From: Spirochaetia bacterium
Lineage (GTDB): Bacteria > Spirochaetota > Spirochaetia > Treponematales > Treponemataceae
Assembly (NCBI GenBank): GCA_900769985.1
Contig: CAAGIS010000165.1
Location: 58,472-122,471 of the forward strand
Direction of reading: 5' to 3'
DNA: 64,000 bases
Shown: positions 1 to 8,851 of the stretch, piece after piece
How positions within the stretch are numbered: position 1 is the first letter of the stretch
Layout: every line of letters begins with the position of its first letter
Made by a program: the position numbers and the translations under genes
The notes under the pieces: model-generated
The model's input: the letters and a program-made list of their open reading frames with translations, nothing else
Database searches by the model: none
What the model was told of the DNA's origin: nothing

Positions 1-85
1 CTTTCTGTACAAAAGGTTCTGTCCTGTCAAGCCATGAAGGAGACTCAATATTTTCCTGTAATGTAATCAAAATTCTATTTGCCAT
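1..85 (-). CDS. ybeY: YbeY endoribonuclease, N-terminal fragment
   Basis: This is the first 28 codons of a minus-strand gene that runs off the left edge of the window. The visible start reads MANRILITLQENIESPSWL, which fits the amino end of YbeY, the metal-dependent endoribonuclease used in rRNA maturation. The catalytic histidine region is outside the window. The start ATG at 85 overlaps the last codons of the HD-domain gene upstream, and phoH and the HD gene precede it. The ybeY/phoH/HD-phosphodiesterase neighbourhood is common in bacteria and supports the call. Confidence 0.7.
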   Translation of the reverse strand, partial: MANRILITLQENIESPSWLDRTEPFVQK

Positions 86-1877
86 TTTTTTCTTCTTTTT
101 TTGCCTTTATTTTTGCAGGTGAATCTGCTGCTTTTTTTTCTTTTACGACTGTTTTTGTTTTTGCAGGAGATTTTTTTTCATCATTTTGAATTTCTTTTTT
201 GTCACTATCAGGGTCTTTTTGTTCAGGGTATTCAATGCGGGAATGATAATAGCCTGCAAGAATTTTGACAAAGACTTCGCGAATTGCGGTCAGTTCTTTA
301 AAAGTCAAGTTACAGTTGTCAAGCTGATGATGTTCAAGTTTACCTGCAATAAGAACCTGAATAAATTTATCAAGCCGGGAAACAGATGGCTTTTCAAGAG
401 TACGGCATGCAGCCTCAACAGTATCTGCGAGCATTACGACAGCACTTTCTTTTGTGCTTGGAGGCGTACCGTTGTAAGAAAAATCTTCTTCCTGTACATC
501 AGGATTCTGCTGCTTTGCTTCGTTGTAAAAATAAGATATGACGCTGTTTCCATGATGTTCTGCAATGATGTCTATAATCTGCTTCGGAAGATGAAGCTGG
601 TGGGCTTTTTCAACTCCGCGCTTTACATGACTTCTGATTACGGAAACAGAAAGAAACGGATTAATGTCATCGTGTTTATTCTGACCGGTTTGATTTTCTA
701 CAAAATATTCACTCTGTTCCATTTTGCCGATATCATGATAATAAGCTCCGACACGTGCAACAAGAGAATTTGCACCGATTTCCTTGCATGCATTTTCTGC
801 AAGAGTTGCAACCATCATCGAATGATTATACGTACCAGAAGCATTGAGAAGAAATTTTCTCATTGTAGGATTATTCAAATCACTCAAATCTATCAGCCTG
901 AAAACAGAAGCCGTATTTAAAACCTGTTCAAGCGGCGTAATAAAGCCAAGCGCAAGAATTCCGCATATAAAGCCGTTGATAGCAAGAGCAAGACTCAAGT
1001 ATCCGATGTATGCAAAATTATCATTAAAGAGAACTTTAAGCAGAAAGATGAATACAATATTGAACAATGCAATCGAAACAGAAGCAAAAACCATGTCTAT
1101 TCTCGTTTCTATTTTTCTTACAATGCGCGTAGCACAAAAACATGTTGCCAACGTAAACAAAAATACGACTACATCATAATTGCTTGCATTCAAAACTCCG
1201 AGCGCCACAATTATTGAAAAGAAAATCGAAGACCTTTCACCAAATAAAAGTGCTATCAAAAAAATAAAAAGCGCAGTAGGAAGTGCTATGCACAAATGAT
1301 ACGATGACCTTGCAAAAAACGCAAAGCGTGAAGCAAACATTGCGCACGAATAAATTGCTATGAAGAACACAATCTGAACGGCAAGTTCCTTAAAAGAAAG
1401 TTTGTGCCCTGTCAAAACTTTTGAAAAAAGAAGCGACCATAAAATCATAAGGACAAACAGATAAAGCAGCGTATCTGCATAAGCCCTGTAATCTATGTAT
1501 TCTTTTGTATTTGCCATTTTTTCAAGTTTTTTGTAATTTTCCTCTGTAATGGCAAAACCTTTCCTTATTATTTTTTCGCCTTCACGAACTACAATCGGAT
1601 AGTCAGGTGTTGCAGTCAAAGTTCTATCTGCAATAATTGTTCTGTCTGCAATCTGTCCGACTTCATATTCATTCAGTGAGAAAGCAGCCACGGTTACGTT
1701 TTTTGTAACGCCAAAAAAACAGATAATTCCAAGTATTACAAATGAAATTACGGAAAGAATTAAAACAGGATAATCATCTTTTAATGAATCGTTTATTTTC
1801 TTTAACCATGAACCAGCCATTCTAGCAGAACTGTTCTGAATATTTTGCTGGCTTTCAATCGTCTTTTGCATTTTCAT
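75..1877 (-). CDS. PgpH-like 7TM HD-domain phosphodiesterase
   Basis: A 600-residue membrane protein. One transmembrane segment lies near residues 38-58, then a short extracytoplasmic segment, then six or seven hydrophobic segments between about 133 and 315, then a cytoplasmic HD domain. The HD signature is clear: NHSMM near 355, YYHDIGKM near 380 and EHHG near 440. This is the architecture of the 7TMR-HD family, whose PgpH members hydrolyse cyclic di-AMP; that substrate is inferred from the family only. The C-terminal tail of about 45 residues is lysine-rich and low complexity. The gene overlaps phoH by about 20 bases. A second in-frame ATG at 1871 has better spacing from a GAGG sequence and may be the true start. 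Confidence 0.85.
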   Translation of the reverse strand: MKMQKTIESQQNIQNSSARMAGSWLKKINDSLKDDYPVLILSVISFVILGIICFFGVTKNVTVAAFSLNEYEVGQIADRTIIADRTLTATPDYPIVVREGEKIIRKGFAITEENYKKLEKMANTKEYIDYRAYADTLLYLFVLMILWSLLFSKVLTGHKLSFKELAVQIVFFIAIYSCAMFASRFAFFARSSYHLCIALPTALFIFLIALLFGERSSIFFSIIVALGVLNASNYDVVVFLFTLATCFCATRIVRKIETRIDMVFASVSIALFNIVFIFLLKVLFNDNFAYIGYLSLALAINGFICGILALGFITPLEQVLNTASVFRLIDLSDLNNPTMRKFLLNASGTYNHSMMVATLAENACKEIGANSLVARVGAYYHDIGKMEQSEYFVENQTGQNKHDDINPFLSVSVIRSHVKRGVEKAHQLHLPKQIIDIIAEHHGNSVISYFYNEAKQQNPDVQEEDFSYNGTPPSTKESAVVMLADTVEAACRTLEKPSVSRLDKFIQVLIAGKLEHHQLDNCNLTFKELTAIREVFVKILAGYYHSRIEYPEQKDPDSDKKEIQNDEKKSPAKTKTVVKEKKAADSPAKIKAKKEEKNGK

Positions 1878-2844
1878 ACGCCTCTACAATTTTCTTTACC
1901 AGAGGATTTCTGACAACATCACAGCCTGTCATCTGAATCATTCCGATTTCTTTTATACCAGAAAGAAGTTCAACTGCATGAACAAGCCCTGACTTGCATC
2001 GTTTTGGTAAGTCAATTTGAGTTACATCGCCGGTAATGAATACCTTTGAGCCATTTCCCATACGGGTCAAAAACATTTTCATCTGCTCACAAGTTGTATT
2101 TTGAGCTTCGTCAAGAATAATTACAGAATCGTTTATAGTCCTTCCGCGCATATATGCAAGAGGAGCCGTTTCTATAATATCATTCTCTATAAGTTTTTTA
2201 ACTGTCTCTTTTGATAAAAGAAACTCCATCGAATCATAAAGCGGTCTCAAATAAGGACCGATTTTCTGTTCCATATCTCCCGGCAAAAATCCAAGACTTT
2301 CTCCGGCTTCTACAACAGGACGGGTCAGGACAATTCCTTTTTTTTCTTTTGAGAGAACTAAACGCAGCGCCTCTGCAACTGCAAGAAACGTCTTGCCGCT
2401 CCCTGCAGGACCAGTGCAAAAAACCATATCATGAGTTCTTAAAAGTTTTACGTAATCTGCCTGATTTTGAGTTTTAGGATATAATTTTTTCTGCGCACCG
2501 GGAACAATGACAGCACCTTCTTCCATAGAAGCATGCTGATACCGGGACGAAAAATTTTTTCTTTCGGGCATATAATCAGGATTTAAATCTGTATTTAAAA
2601 TAGAAACAACTGCATCTTCTGAATCAGCATATCCTTCTTCAATTTCATCAATAATCCTGTCAATTATAAACCTAAACTGCTGCCTTATTGCCGGATCGTC
2701 CTGTTCAACAGAAAGTTCATTTCCCCGCATAAACACAGGTACACCTAAACGCTGCTCAATAAGACGTAAATTGCTGTCGTTGGCACCGCACAGTTTATTC
2801 AGAATATCAGTGTTCGGTACGACAATTGTATACGAGTGTTCCAC
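1855..2844 (-). CDS. phoH: PhoH-family ATPase
   Basis: A PhoH-like P-loop ATPase with Walker A GPAGSGKT, a Walker B-like VIILDEAQN and the family sequence FITGDVTQIDLP. PhoH proteins are linked to RNA metabolism and are usually encoded beside ybeY, as here. I chose the GTG at 2844 (329 residues). It follows AGAGGGGAT and starts with EHSYTIVVP, which matches the usual family N-terminus. The reading frame also stays open back to an ATG at 2937, but that ATG lies inside a dispersed repeat and the added 31 residues look non-family. The GTG choice is inferred; an ATG at 2916 is another option. Confidence 0.85.
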   Translation of the reverse strand: MEHSYTIVVPNTDILNKLCGANDSNLRLIEQRLGVPVFMRGNELSVEQDDPAIRQQFRFIIDRIIDEIEEGYADSEDAVVSILNTDLNPDYMPERKNFSSRYQHASMEEGAVIVPGAQKKLYPKTQNQADYVKLLRTHDMVFCTGPAGSGKTFLAVAEALRLVLSKEKKGIVLTRPVVEAGESLGFLPGDMEQKIGPYLRPLYDSMEFLLSKETVKKLIENDIIETAPLAYMRGRTINDSVIILDEAQNTTCEQMKMFLTRMGNGSKVFITGDVTQIDLPKRCKSGLVHAVELLSGIKEIGMIQMTGCDVVRNPLVKKIVEAYENAKDD

Positions 2845-2932
2845 ATCCCCTCTTTCTATTATAGAATTTCCTGTCGAATAACAACTCTCAATATAATTGT
2901 AATTACCTGACAGCATTTGGTCAAGAATAAAA

Positions 2933-2987
2933 TACATTCAAGGTTAACACTGAAAAATCCTCAAGTAGAATCTATTCAGAGTTTCCT
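2933..2987 (-). repeat. Dispersed 55-bp hairpin repeat, copy A
   Basis: One of three copies of an intergenic element (others at 32092-32145 and 40502-40554). Read on the minus strand it begins AGGAAACTCTGAA, has a centre containing GAGGATTTTTCAGTGTT, and ends CCTTGAATGTA. The two halves fold into an imperfect hairpin. It starts 8 bases after the stop codon of the PilZ-like gene and is oriented with it. Confidence 0.75.
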
Positions 2988-2994
2988 AAGTTCA

Positions 2995-3858
2995 CTATTT
3001 TTCTTTTCGCATGCGCTGACTTGCAGTATTGAATAATTTTGAAAGAAGCGAATGAAGGTTGTTTTCCATAATCGAATACAGTTTTGGAATCAAAAGCTGC
3101 CTGTTTAACGTATCAAGACCAAGCTGTCCGTTTGTCTTGCTGAACGCAAAAACATAAATCGTTCCCTCTTCTATCTGGCGAGAACTGAACAGAACAGCAT
3201 CAGATACAAAATGAAGCCCTTTTATAAAAAACTGAATGTTATAGATTTTTTCATAATCTTTAATTTCGGTAGGAGTGTCTTTATTAACTTGAATCGTAAA
3301 ATGAGAAAGGCTTATATCATTGAGCATAGTATTTACAAGCTGGTTGTTTTTATCGCTGAATTTTATTGAACAGAATCCATTACAGCAAGCCCTTACGCTT
3401 TTTCGTCTGCCCATTGCCTGATTTGCAAACAGCACCCGCTCAAGAACACTGAAATTGTTTTTTTTCTGATATTCAAGCTGAATGCAGCCGCACTGGATTC
3501 CGATATCCATAAGATAAAGCCGTTCAAGTTCTTCTTTTTCGTAATTAGATTGTTTTTTTGCATACAAAACGCCAAACAAAGCACGAGGATATTTTTTTTG
3601 AAGGCGGGAAATAAAATTGGGCCAACTGTCATTCTGCAGAGGCGAGTCAATGCTAAAAAAAATCAGCGCATCCTGAAAAACAGAAAGTATGATTTCTACT
3701 TTTGCAGAAATCGAAAGAAATATATCAGTATCAACAAAATAACATTCATATCCTAATGCAAGATAATCTTCCAGATAGCTTTCAGGGAACAATGATTTAT
3801 CAGGTGCAATAAAAAAAGTTTTCCGACCCTGAATAATTTCATTCACAAGCGATGACAT
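2995..3858 (-). CDS. PilZ-like domain protein
   Basis: A predicted soluble protein of 287 residues. The first 130 or so residues resemble a receiver-like alpha/beta fold without recognisable phosphorylation residues. The second half has RRKSVR followed by DISLSHF, close to the RxxxR and DxSxxG motifs of the PilZ cyclic-di-GMP-binding domain, but the motif glycine is replaced by histidine. Nucleotide binding may therefore be weak or absent. The start at 3858 is chosen because TTTGGAG lies just upstream; the frame is open 19 codons further. The tRNA-Lys gene and its terminator lie upstream. Function is inferred from the weak motif match only. Confidence 0.5.
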   Translation of the reverse strand: MSSLVNEIIQGRKTFFIAPDKSLFPESYLEDYLALGYECYFVDTDIFLSISAKVEIILSVFQDALIFFSIDSPLQNDSWPNFISRLQKKYPRALFGVLYAKKQSNYEKEELERLYLMDIGIQCGCIQLEYQKKNNFSVLERVLFANQAMGRRKSVRACCNGFCSIKFSDKNNQLVNTMLNDISLSHFTIQVNKDTPTEIKDYEKIYNIQFFIKGLHFVSDAVLFSSRQIEEGTIYVFAFSKTNGQLGLDTLNRQLLIPKLYSIMENNLHSLLSKLFNTASQRMRKEK

Positions 3859-3913
3859 TATAATCTCCAAATGCAAAATATTCTGCACATAATAAGTGGA
3901 AAATATCTTAGAC

Positions 3914-3945
3914 AAAAAAAAAGAAGCTTCTTTTAGAAACTTCTT
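3914..3945 (-). terminator. Intrinsic terminator of tRNA-Lys
   Basis: On the minus strand a 10-bp stem (one G-U pair; arms 3921-3930 and 3936-3945, 5-base loop) is followed by a run of about nine T. It begins 8 bases after the tRNA 3' end. Confidence 0.9.
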
Positions 3946-3952
3946 TTTCTAC

Positions 3953-4025
3953 TGAGCTATGATGGATTCGAACCATCGACCCACGCCTTAAAAGGGCGTT
4001 GCTCTACCTACTGAGCTAATAGCCC
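3953..4025 (-). tRNA. tRNA-Lys (anticodon TTT)
   Basis: A 73-base cloverleaf on the minus strand. The acceptor stem pairs GGGCTAT with ATAGCTC (one wobble), the D arm reads GCTCAGTAGGTAGAGC, the anticodon loop CTTTTAA is closed by ACGCC/GGCGT, and the T loop is GTTCGAATC. CCA is not encoded. It has its own promoter and terminator. Confidence 0.97.
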
Positions 4026-4052
4026 ATCCACTCATTTCGTGAATGTATGGTT

Positions 4053-4081
4053 AATATATACTTTTCACAAAAAAGTGTCAA
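4053..4081 (-). promoter_or_regulatory. Promoter of tRNA-Lys
   Basis: On the minus strand TTGACA (4081-4076) is separated by 17 bases from TATATT (4058-4053). The predicted start point is about 20 bases before the tRNA. Confidence 0.8.
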
Positions 4082-4130
4082 TATCAAATTCATAAAATTT
4101 TAACTTTTTTTTATTTTTTTTATGTTAATT

Positions 4131-5642
4131 TTACTGACTCACAAGTTCTGCAATAGCTTCAATTTCTGCATTATTTTTGATGCTTTCAGGAAGAGCAGAT
4201 AAAATCCTTACAGTAATTTCAGAAGATGCCTGCGGAACTTTCTGGTTTTCAGCAATTTTTACAACACAATGCAAAAAATTTTCAGTTACGGCATTTACAT
4301 ATTTTTCTGTTTCAAGAATTTTTTCAAAACTGCGGCTGTGGGTTGTTTCTACAATCGCCTTACACTCCGTATTGCAAAATGAATTTATATATTTTATTTT
4401 CTGATTAAATGCAAAATCAAGAAGAGTTGCAATGCGTCTGTCAGTAACAAACTCTGGCACTTTAGGCTTCATCAAAAAAGCAGGCGTATTAGGACGCGGG
4501 CTAAACGGAAAAGCGTGAATCCATGCAAATCCACATTCCTTTAAAAGCGACACAGTTTTTTCAAAATCTTCATCTGTTTCTGAAGGAAAGCCCGCTATTA
4601 TGTCACACGCAAGAAACGGATTTTTTTTTGCAAGTTTCAATCTTCTGCATGCATCTAAAACAATCTGCGCTTTGTAAGGGCGCGCCATTTTTAAAAGAAT
4701 GTCATCGCTTCCGCTCTGGACAGAAAGATGAAAATGAGGCCTTATACGTTCATCCTGAATTATCCTGCAAAAGCGCTCGTCAACAATCTGAGGATATAAA
4801 CTTGAAATCCTAAAAGAAATCCCCTGCGTCTGCTTCAAGAGAATCTCAAGAAGCCCTGTAAAATCAGCATTGGTGTCAATATTGCCGGCCTTATATTTTC
4901 CGCAATATTGAGAAGCATTTACTGTAGTTATAACGACTTCTTTCTGTCCTGTCTGCCTGATTTTTTCAACACGCTCAAGAACTTCCTGAACATCAAGCGA
5001 AACAGACTTTCCGCGGGCAATGCAGATTTCGCAGTAAGTACATCTGCTGTTGCATCCATCCTGAACTTTTATCGAAGAACGGGAATGTGCAAGAAATGTA
5101 TCTGTCGACAATTTAAAAGGATTTTCACTTACATCAGGAACAAGACCTGAACAGATTTCTTTATTAAGATATTCAATGATTTTATGCGGAACAGAATCAG
5201 GATTATTTTCGTTTTCTTTTAAAATTAAATTTATTTTTTCAGGAACTTCAGAAAGGCGGCTTTTCAATCGACCGGGCAGTACTACAATCCGGCTGCTTAT
5301 TTTTGAAATTTCAAGCCTGTTAACCTGTGCATAACAGCCTGTTGCTATTAAAACTGCATGCGGAAATTTTTTTAAAAGCAGCCGCATAATCCTGCGTGCT
5401 TTCTGCTCGGCTTTTGCAGTGACAGTACACGTATTTACGATTGCAAGAACTACATCGGGATTTTCCCTGTCACGCGCCGTAATAGATTTCATTACGACAG
5501 AAAAACCATTATTGTAAAAAAAACTTGCAACTGATTCACTTTCAATCTGATTCAGCCGGCAGCCTAATGTTTCTATATGAACAGTTTTTTTTGGATTTTT
5601 AAGTGCTTTATCTGATGTATTCGGCAACACGTTCTTTTCCAC
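4131..5642 (-). CDS. mtaB: MtaB-type tRNA methylthiotransferase
   Basis: A 503-residue radical-SAM methylthiotransferase. The N-terminal domain has ETLGCRLNQIESE, NTCTVT and GCYAQ, giving the three cysteines of the auxiliary iron-sulfur cluster. The radical-SAM motif is CNSRCTYC. The LGCRLNQ form is typical of MtaB, which adds methylthio to threonylcarbamoyl-adenosine 37 in tRNA, rather than MiaB. The C-terminal quarter is a weakly conserved TRAM-like region. The start is a GTG at 5642 overlapping the end of the TPR gene. No strong ribosome-binding site is visible, so translation may be coupled. Confidence 0.85.
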   Translation of the reverse strand: MEKNVLPNTSDKALKNPKKTVHIETLGCRLNQIESESVASFFYNNGFSVVMKSITARDRENPDVVLAIVNTCTVTAKAEQKARRIMRLLLKKFPHAVLIATGCYAQVNRLEISKISSRIVVLPGRLKSRLSEVPEKINLILKENENNPDSVPHKIIEYLNKEICSGLVPDVSENPFKLSTDTFLAHSRSSIKVQDGCNSRCTYCEICIARGKSVSLDVQEVLERVEKIRQTGQKEVVITTVNASQYCGKYKAGNIDTNADFTGLLEILLKQTQGISFRISSLYPQIVDERFCRIIQDERIRPHFHLSVQSGSDDILLKMARPYKAQIVLDACRRLKLAKKNPFLACDIIAGFPSETDEDFEKTVSLLKECGFAWIHAFPFSPRPNTPAFLMKPKVPEFVTDRRIATLLDFAFNQKIKYINSFCNTECKAIVETTHSRSFEKILETEKYVNAVTENFLHCVVKIAENQKVPQASSEITVRILSALPESIKNNAEIEAIAELVSQ

Positions 5643-6231
5643 GGGAAGCGTCAGTTTTAGATGGATTAAGTTTTAATGCCTCTTCGTAAGCAGCAAGACT
5701 TTCGGCGTAATTTCCTGCCATTTCGCGTGCATAGCCAAGGCGCGTCCACCAGGCATCAGACAAAGGGTCTTTTCTTATTGCGGCTGACAGGGCAATATCT
5801 GCATGCTGGAATTTTGTCTGCCTTATGTAAATTTCGCCCATAAAATAATAGGCAAGCCCTACACGGCTTCCTGTTCTGTCAGGGGCAATGGAAATATATT
5901 CCTGAAACTGTTTCAGCGCTTCTTCATTTTTTCCAAGATAATATTTTGCTTCACCGAGAACTTCGATAAGGCGGATATCATAACGGCTAAGCTTTAATCC
6001 GTCATAAGCGCGCTGTTCTGCACGGGCATATTCGCGGTTACCGATTAAACTCCAGCACAATACTACGTAAGAGTCAATGCGGTTCGGATCAGCTTTAATT
6101 TCATCTTCGCATACAGAAATTGCTTCTTTATAATTTTTGTTATAATAAAGCAACAGTGCATCTTTTGCTTTCTGTGCAAAAGCACTTGTACAAAGTAATG
6201 TCAAAAAAACTAAAATAATACTACGCTTCAT
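5608..6231 (-). CDS. Exported TPR protein
   Basis: A 207-residue protein with a signal peptide (MKRSIILVFLTLLCTSAFA, predicted cleavage after AFA) followed by four to five tetratricopeptide-like helical repeats to the end, including AWWTRLGYAREMAGNYAESL and ALKQFQEYISIAPD. It is probably a periplasmic or surface-associated scaffold. Similar small exported TPR proteins are common in treponemes. The start has AAAGGAAAA immediately upstream. It overlaps the bactofilin gene at its start and mtaB at its end, so the three are probably co-transcribed. The partner is unknown. Confidence 0.75.
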   Translation of the reverse strand: MKRSIILVFLTLLCTSAFAQKAKDALLLYYNKNYKEAISVCEDEIKADPNRIDSYVVLCWSLIGNREYARAEQRAYDGLKLSRYDIRLIEVLGEAKYYLGKNEEALKQFQEYISIAPDRTGSRVGLAYYFMGEIYIRQTKFQHADIALSAAIRKDPLSDAWWTRLGYAREMAGNYAESLAAYEEALKLNPSKTDASRGKERVAEYIR

Positions 6232-6592
6232 TTTCCTTTACCATCGTGCATCGTCCTGAAAAACTGCTTCCAGGTTCAAGTACAACTTGCTTTGAAGTTA
6301 TATCACCTGTCACAGAACCGTTTGATGTTACAAACACCATTGAATTTCCTACAATATTTCCTTCAACTGAACCGCGTATTAAAATCCTGTCTGCATAAAT
6401 GTCAGCCTTTACAACGGCATCAGAAGCAATGACAAGATCACATTCAGAATTAATCTGTCCTGAAATGTTCCCCTTTATCATAAGTGGCTTTGTAAAACGG
6501 ATTTTTCCTGAAAAAGAAATGTCAGAAGCCATAACTGTATTAAAATCAGATTCTTCAAAATCCAGTAAATCACAACCTTTATTATCGTACAT
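6221..6592 (-). CDS. Bactofilin
   Basis: A 123-residue bactofilin (polymer-forming cytoskeletal protein). The core, residues about 20-115, is built of short repeats such as KGNISGQINSECDLVI, ADIYADRILIRGSVEGNIV and GDITSKQVVLEPGSSF, as expected for the right-handed beta-helix. Bactofilins polymerise without nucleotide and help shape cells or position envelope proteins. An AAGG sequence precedes the ATG. The gene overlaps the exported TPR gene by 11 bases and follows dapB. A link to the TPR protein is only suggested by the overlap. Confidence 0.88.
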   Translation of the reverse strand: MYDNKGCDLLDFEESDFNTVMASDISFSGKIRFTKPLMIKGNISGQINSECDLVIASDAVVKADIYADRILIRGSVEGNIVGNSMVFVTSNGSVTGDITSKQVVLEPGSSFSGRCTMVKENEA

Positions 6593-6618
6593 AACTTTAC
6601 TTTACCTTGAATTTTTAT

Positions 6619-7398
6619 TTAGAACAAGTCTTCCATTGAATATAACCTGCCGTTTGCAAGCTTTCCGGATTTTATGCCGTCATAAAGCCGCTCAAGTGCA
6701 TGAACTGCACCGTTTGCAAAACCTTCGCGGCTTCTTGCCCTGTGCGTAATTTCTATCGTATCTGCATTACTGTCAAAAAATACAGTATGAGTTCCAGGAA
6801 CGCTTCCTACACGCATGCTTGCAACATGAAGCTCGTTTGCCTTCGGTTTTTCATGGAAAGATTCTGTTACAATCGTATCTTTTTTAGGATAATTTTTTAA
6901 AAGATGTTTTGCAATGTCAAGCGCAGTACCACTCGGACTGTCTGCTTTCTGATTATGATGGGCTTCAAAAATACTTGCATCATATTCATCAAACTGACTT
7001 ACAAGTTTTGCAGCTTCTTCAATTATTTTATAAAGCATATTTACACCGATGCTGAAATTTGCACTTGTCATTACAACACCGCCGCATTTTTGTGCAAGTT
7101 CATTTACATATTCTTTTTTATCATTCCAGCCTGTAGTTCCGACAACAAGCGGAATTCCAAGCGGCAAAAGTGCAGTTATGTTCCCCATCACGGAAGACGG
7201 ATGGCTAAACTCAATGATTCCTTCTGCACCGCTTTCTTTTACAGCTTTTGCAACGGCATCATAATCGCCCTGCGGAACGATGCAAGCGGCATCTTTTGAG
7301 ATTACATCAACAGTTACGGCAATTTCATGACCAAAAGACCTTGCAGAATTTTCTATCATGTGACCCATTTTTCCATAACCGACAATCGCAATTTTCAT
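6619..7398 (-). CDS. dapB: 4-hydroxy-tetrahydrodipicolinate reductase
   Basis: A 259-residue DapB that reduces hydroxy-tetrahydrodipicolinate with NAD(P)H in the diaminopimelate/lysine pathway. The nucleotide-binding motif is VGYGKMG at the start, and the catalytic region reads EAHHNQKADSPSGTA. Length matches the family. A GGTGGGGTG sequence precedes the ATG. It lies 24 bases downstream of lysC, which feeds the same pathway, so the two are probably one transcript. Confidence 0.95.
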   Translation of the reverse strand: MKIAIVGYGKMGHMIENSARSFGHEIAVTVDVISKDAACIVPQGDYDAVAKAVKESGAEGIIEFSHPSSVMGNITALLPLGIPLVVGTTGWNDKKEYVNELAQKCGGVVMTSANFSIGVNMLYKIIEEAAKLVSQFDEYDASIFEAHHNQKADSPSGTALDIAKHLLKNYPKKDTIVTESFHEKPKANELHVASMRVGSVPGTHTVFFDSNADTIEITHRARSREGFANGAVHALERLYDGIKSGKLANGRLYSMEDLF

Positions 7399-7422
7399 AA
7401 GTTCACCCCACCTGAAAAAATC

Positions 7423-8748
7423 TTAAGCAAAAAAAGCTGAATGCAATGTATTTACAACCAGATTAGTTTCTTCGTCATCACAAATCACGGTTATGTTTAC
7501 TTTTGAAGCACCCTGACTTATCATCTGGACATTTATTCCTGCTTTTGCCAAAGCACCGAAGCCACTTGCTAAAATTGAACTTGAATGATCCGCATCACAA
7601 ATAATGGTAACAATCGATTTGTTCCGCTGAATTTCTACATCTGCAACATGGTCAAGATCCTGAAGAAGTCCTGTAAGGTCAATTTTTCCGTTTACTGTAA
7701 GCGAAACAGAAACTTCGCTCGTTGCAATTACGTCAACGCTGATTCCCCATTTTAAAAAGTTGTTAAATACATGAGCTAAAAAACCTGCGCTTCCTAACAT
7801 TCTTGTAGAATTTATGTCTATCAAAGTTACATTCTTTACAGATGTAATTGCAGTTACTTTAGGCACTTGTCCTGAATGGTTTTCTACGATAATTGAACCG
7901 GGACTGTCGATGTTATATGAATTTTTTACTCGGACAGGAACACCGCTTTTTAAGCACGGCATCATCGAACGCGGGTGCAGAACCTGAGCACCAAAATATG
8001 CAAGTTCAGCGGCTTCTTCATAAGTTACTTCAGGCACTGGTCTTGCGTCTTTTACGACACGAGGGTCTGCAGTAAGGATTCCATCGACATCTTTCCATGT
8101 CTGGATTTCTTTTGCTTTCATTGCAGAACCAATCATAGTAGCAGTTAAGTCAGAACCGCCGCGTCCGAGTGTCGTTATATTTCCTTTTTTATCTTTTGCG
8201 ATGAATCCCGTTACGATAGGTATTTCTGTTGTCTTTCCGTCTTTATAGCCGTTCAAATGTTCAGGTATTGTCTGCCATACTTCATCAAGCAGTTCTGCTG
8301 CCATAAAATTTGAATCGCTTGTCATACCGATATCCCATGCATCATAGAATTTTGCAGGAATTCCCTGATTTTCAAGATAGGCAGCCATCATTCTGACTGA
8401 CATACGTTCACCAAAAGAAACAAGGTAGTCTCTTGTGCGTTTTGTAAGTTCTTTGAGCATCGAAAGACCTGTCAGAAGCTGAGTCAATTCTTTAAGAAGA
8501 CTCTCAATTGCCTCAATTTTTATGCCAAGTTTTTCAGCAGTTTCGCGGTGCAGTTTTTCGACTCTTGAAATATCAACTTTACCCTCAACAGCAGTATTTG
8601 CTGCTTCCAACAAATGATCAGTTGTATCACCCATTGCAGAAAGAACGACAACTGGCTTTTCATCTTTATATGCTTTTATTATTGATGCGACATGACGGAT
8701 TCTTTCTGCATCTGCAACAGAAGAACCGCCGAACTTCATTACTACCAT
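7423..8748 (-). CDS. lysC: Aspartate kinase
   Basis: A 441-residue aspartate kinase that phosphorylates aspartate in the first step of lysine, threonine and methionine synthesis. It starts MVVMKFGGSSVADAER, the family signature, has SFGERMS and GRGGSDLTAT in the kinase domain, and carries two ACT domains in the last 150 residues for allosteric feedback. I place the start at 8748: the frame is open 18 codons further upstream, but those codons contain the predicted promoter, and a -10 hexamer ends 7 bases before this ATG. No ribosome-binding site is visible, so a leaderless mRNA is predicted. Confidence 0.92.
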   Translation of the reverse strand: MVVMKFGGSSVADAERIRHVASIIKAYKDEKPVVVLSAMGDTTDHLLEAANTAVEGKVDISRVEKLHRETAEKLGIKIEAIESLLKELTQLLTGLSMLKELTKRTRDYLVSFGERMSVRMMAAYLENQGIPAKFYDAWDIGMTSDSNFMAAELLDEVWQTIPEHLNGYKDGKTTEIPIVTGFIAKDKKGNITTLGRGGSDLTATMIGSAMKAKEIQTWKDVDGILTADPRVVKDARPVPEVTYEEAAELAYFGAQVLHPRSMMPCLKSGVPVRVKNSYNIDSPGSIIVENHSGQVPKVTAITSVKNVTLIDINSTRMLGSAGFLAHVFNNFLKWGISVDVIATSEVSVSLTVNGKIDLTGLLQDLDHVADVEIQRNKSIVTIICDADHSSSILASGFGALAKAGINVQMISQGASKVNITVICDDEETNLVVNTLHSAFFA

Positions 8749-8755
8749 AAACAAA

Positions 8756-8784
8756 AACATACCGATTTTTGAATATTTATGCAA
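8756..8784 (-). promoter_or_regulatory. Leaderless-type promoter of lysC
   Basis: On the minus strand TTGCAT (8784-8779), 17-base spacer, TATGTT (8761-8756), then 7 bases to the lysC ATG. The -35 match is only moderate. Confidence 0.55.
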
Positions 8785-8816
8785 TATACATAATGACAGC
8801 AAAAAAAATTAATGCC

Positions 8817-8845
8817 TTGATGAGAATCAATAATTATTTTATTCT
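8817..8845 (+). promoter_or_regulatory. Leaderless-type promoter of the 8852 gene
   Basis: TTGATG (8817-8822), 17-base spacer, TATTCT (8840-8845), then 6 bases to the ATG at 8852. No ribosome-binding site precedes the ATG. Confidence 0.6.
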
Positions 8846-8851
8846 ATATAA

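Noticed and set aside
2845..2937. phoH starting at the ATG at 2937.
   Set aside because: That ATG is part of the dispersed repeat (TTGAATGTA), and the extra residues do not resemble PhoH N-termini; the GTG at 2844 has a ribosome-binding-like sequence.
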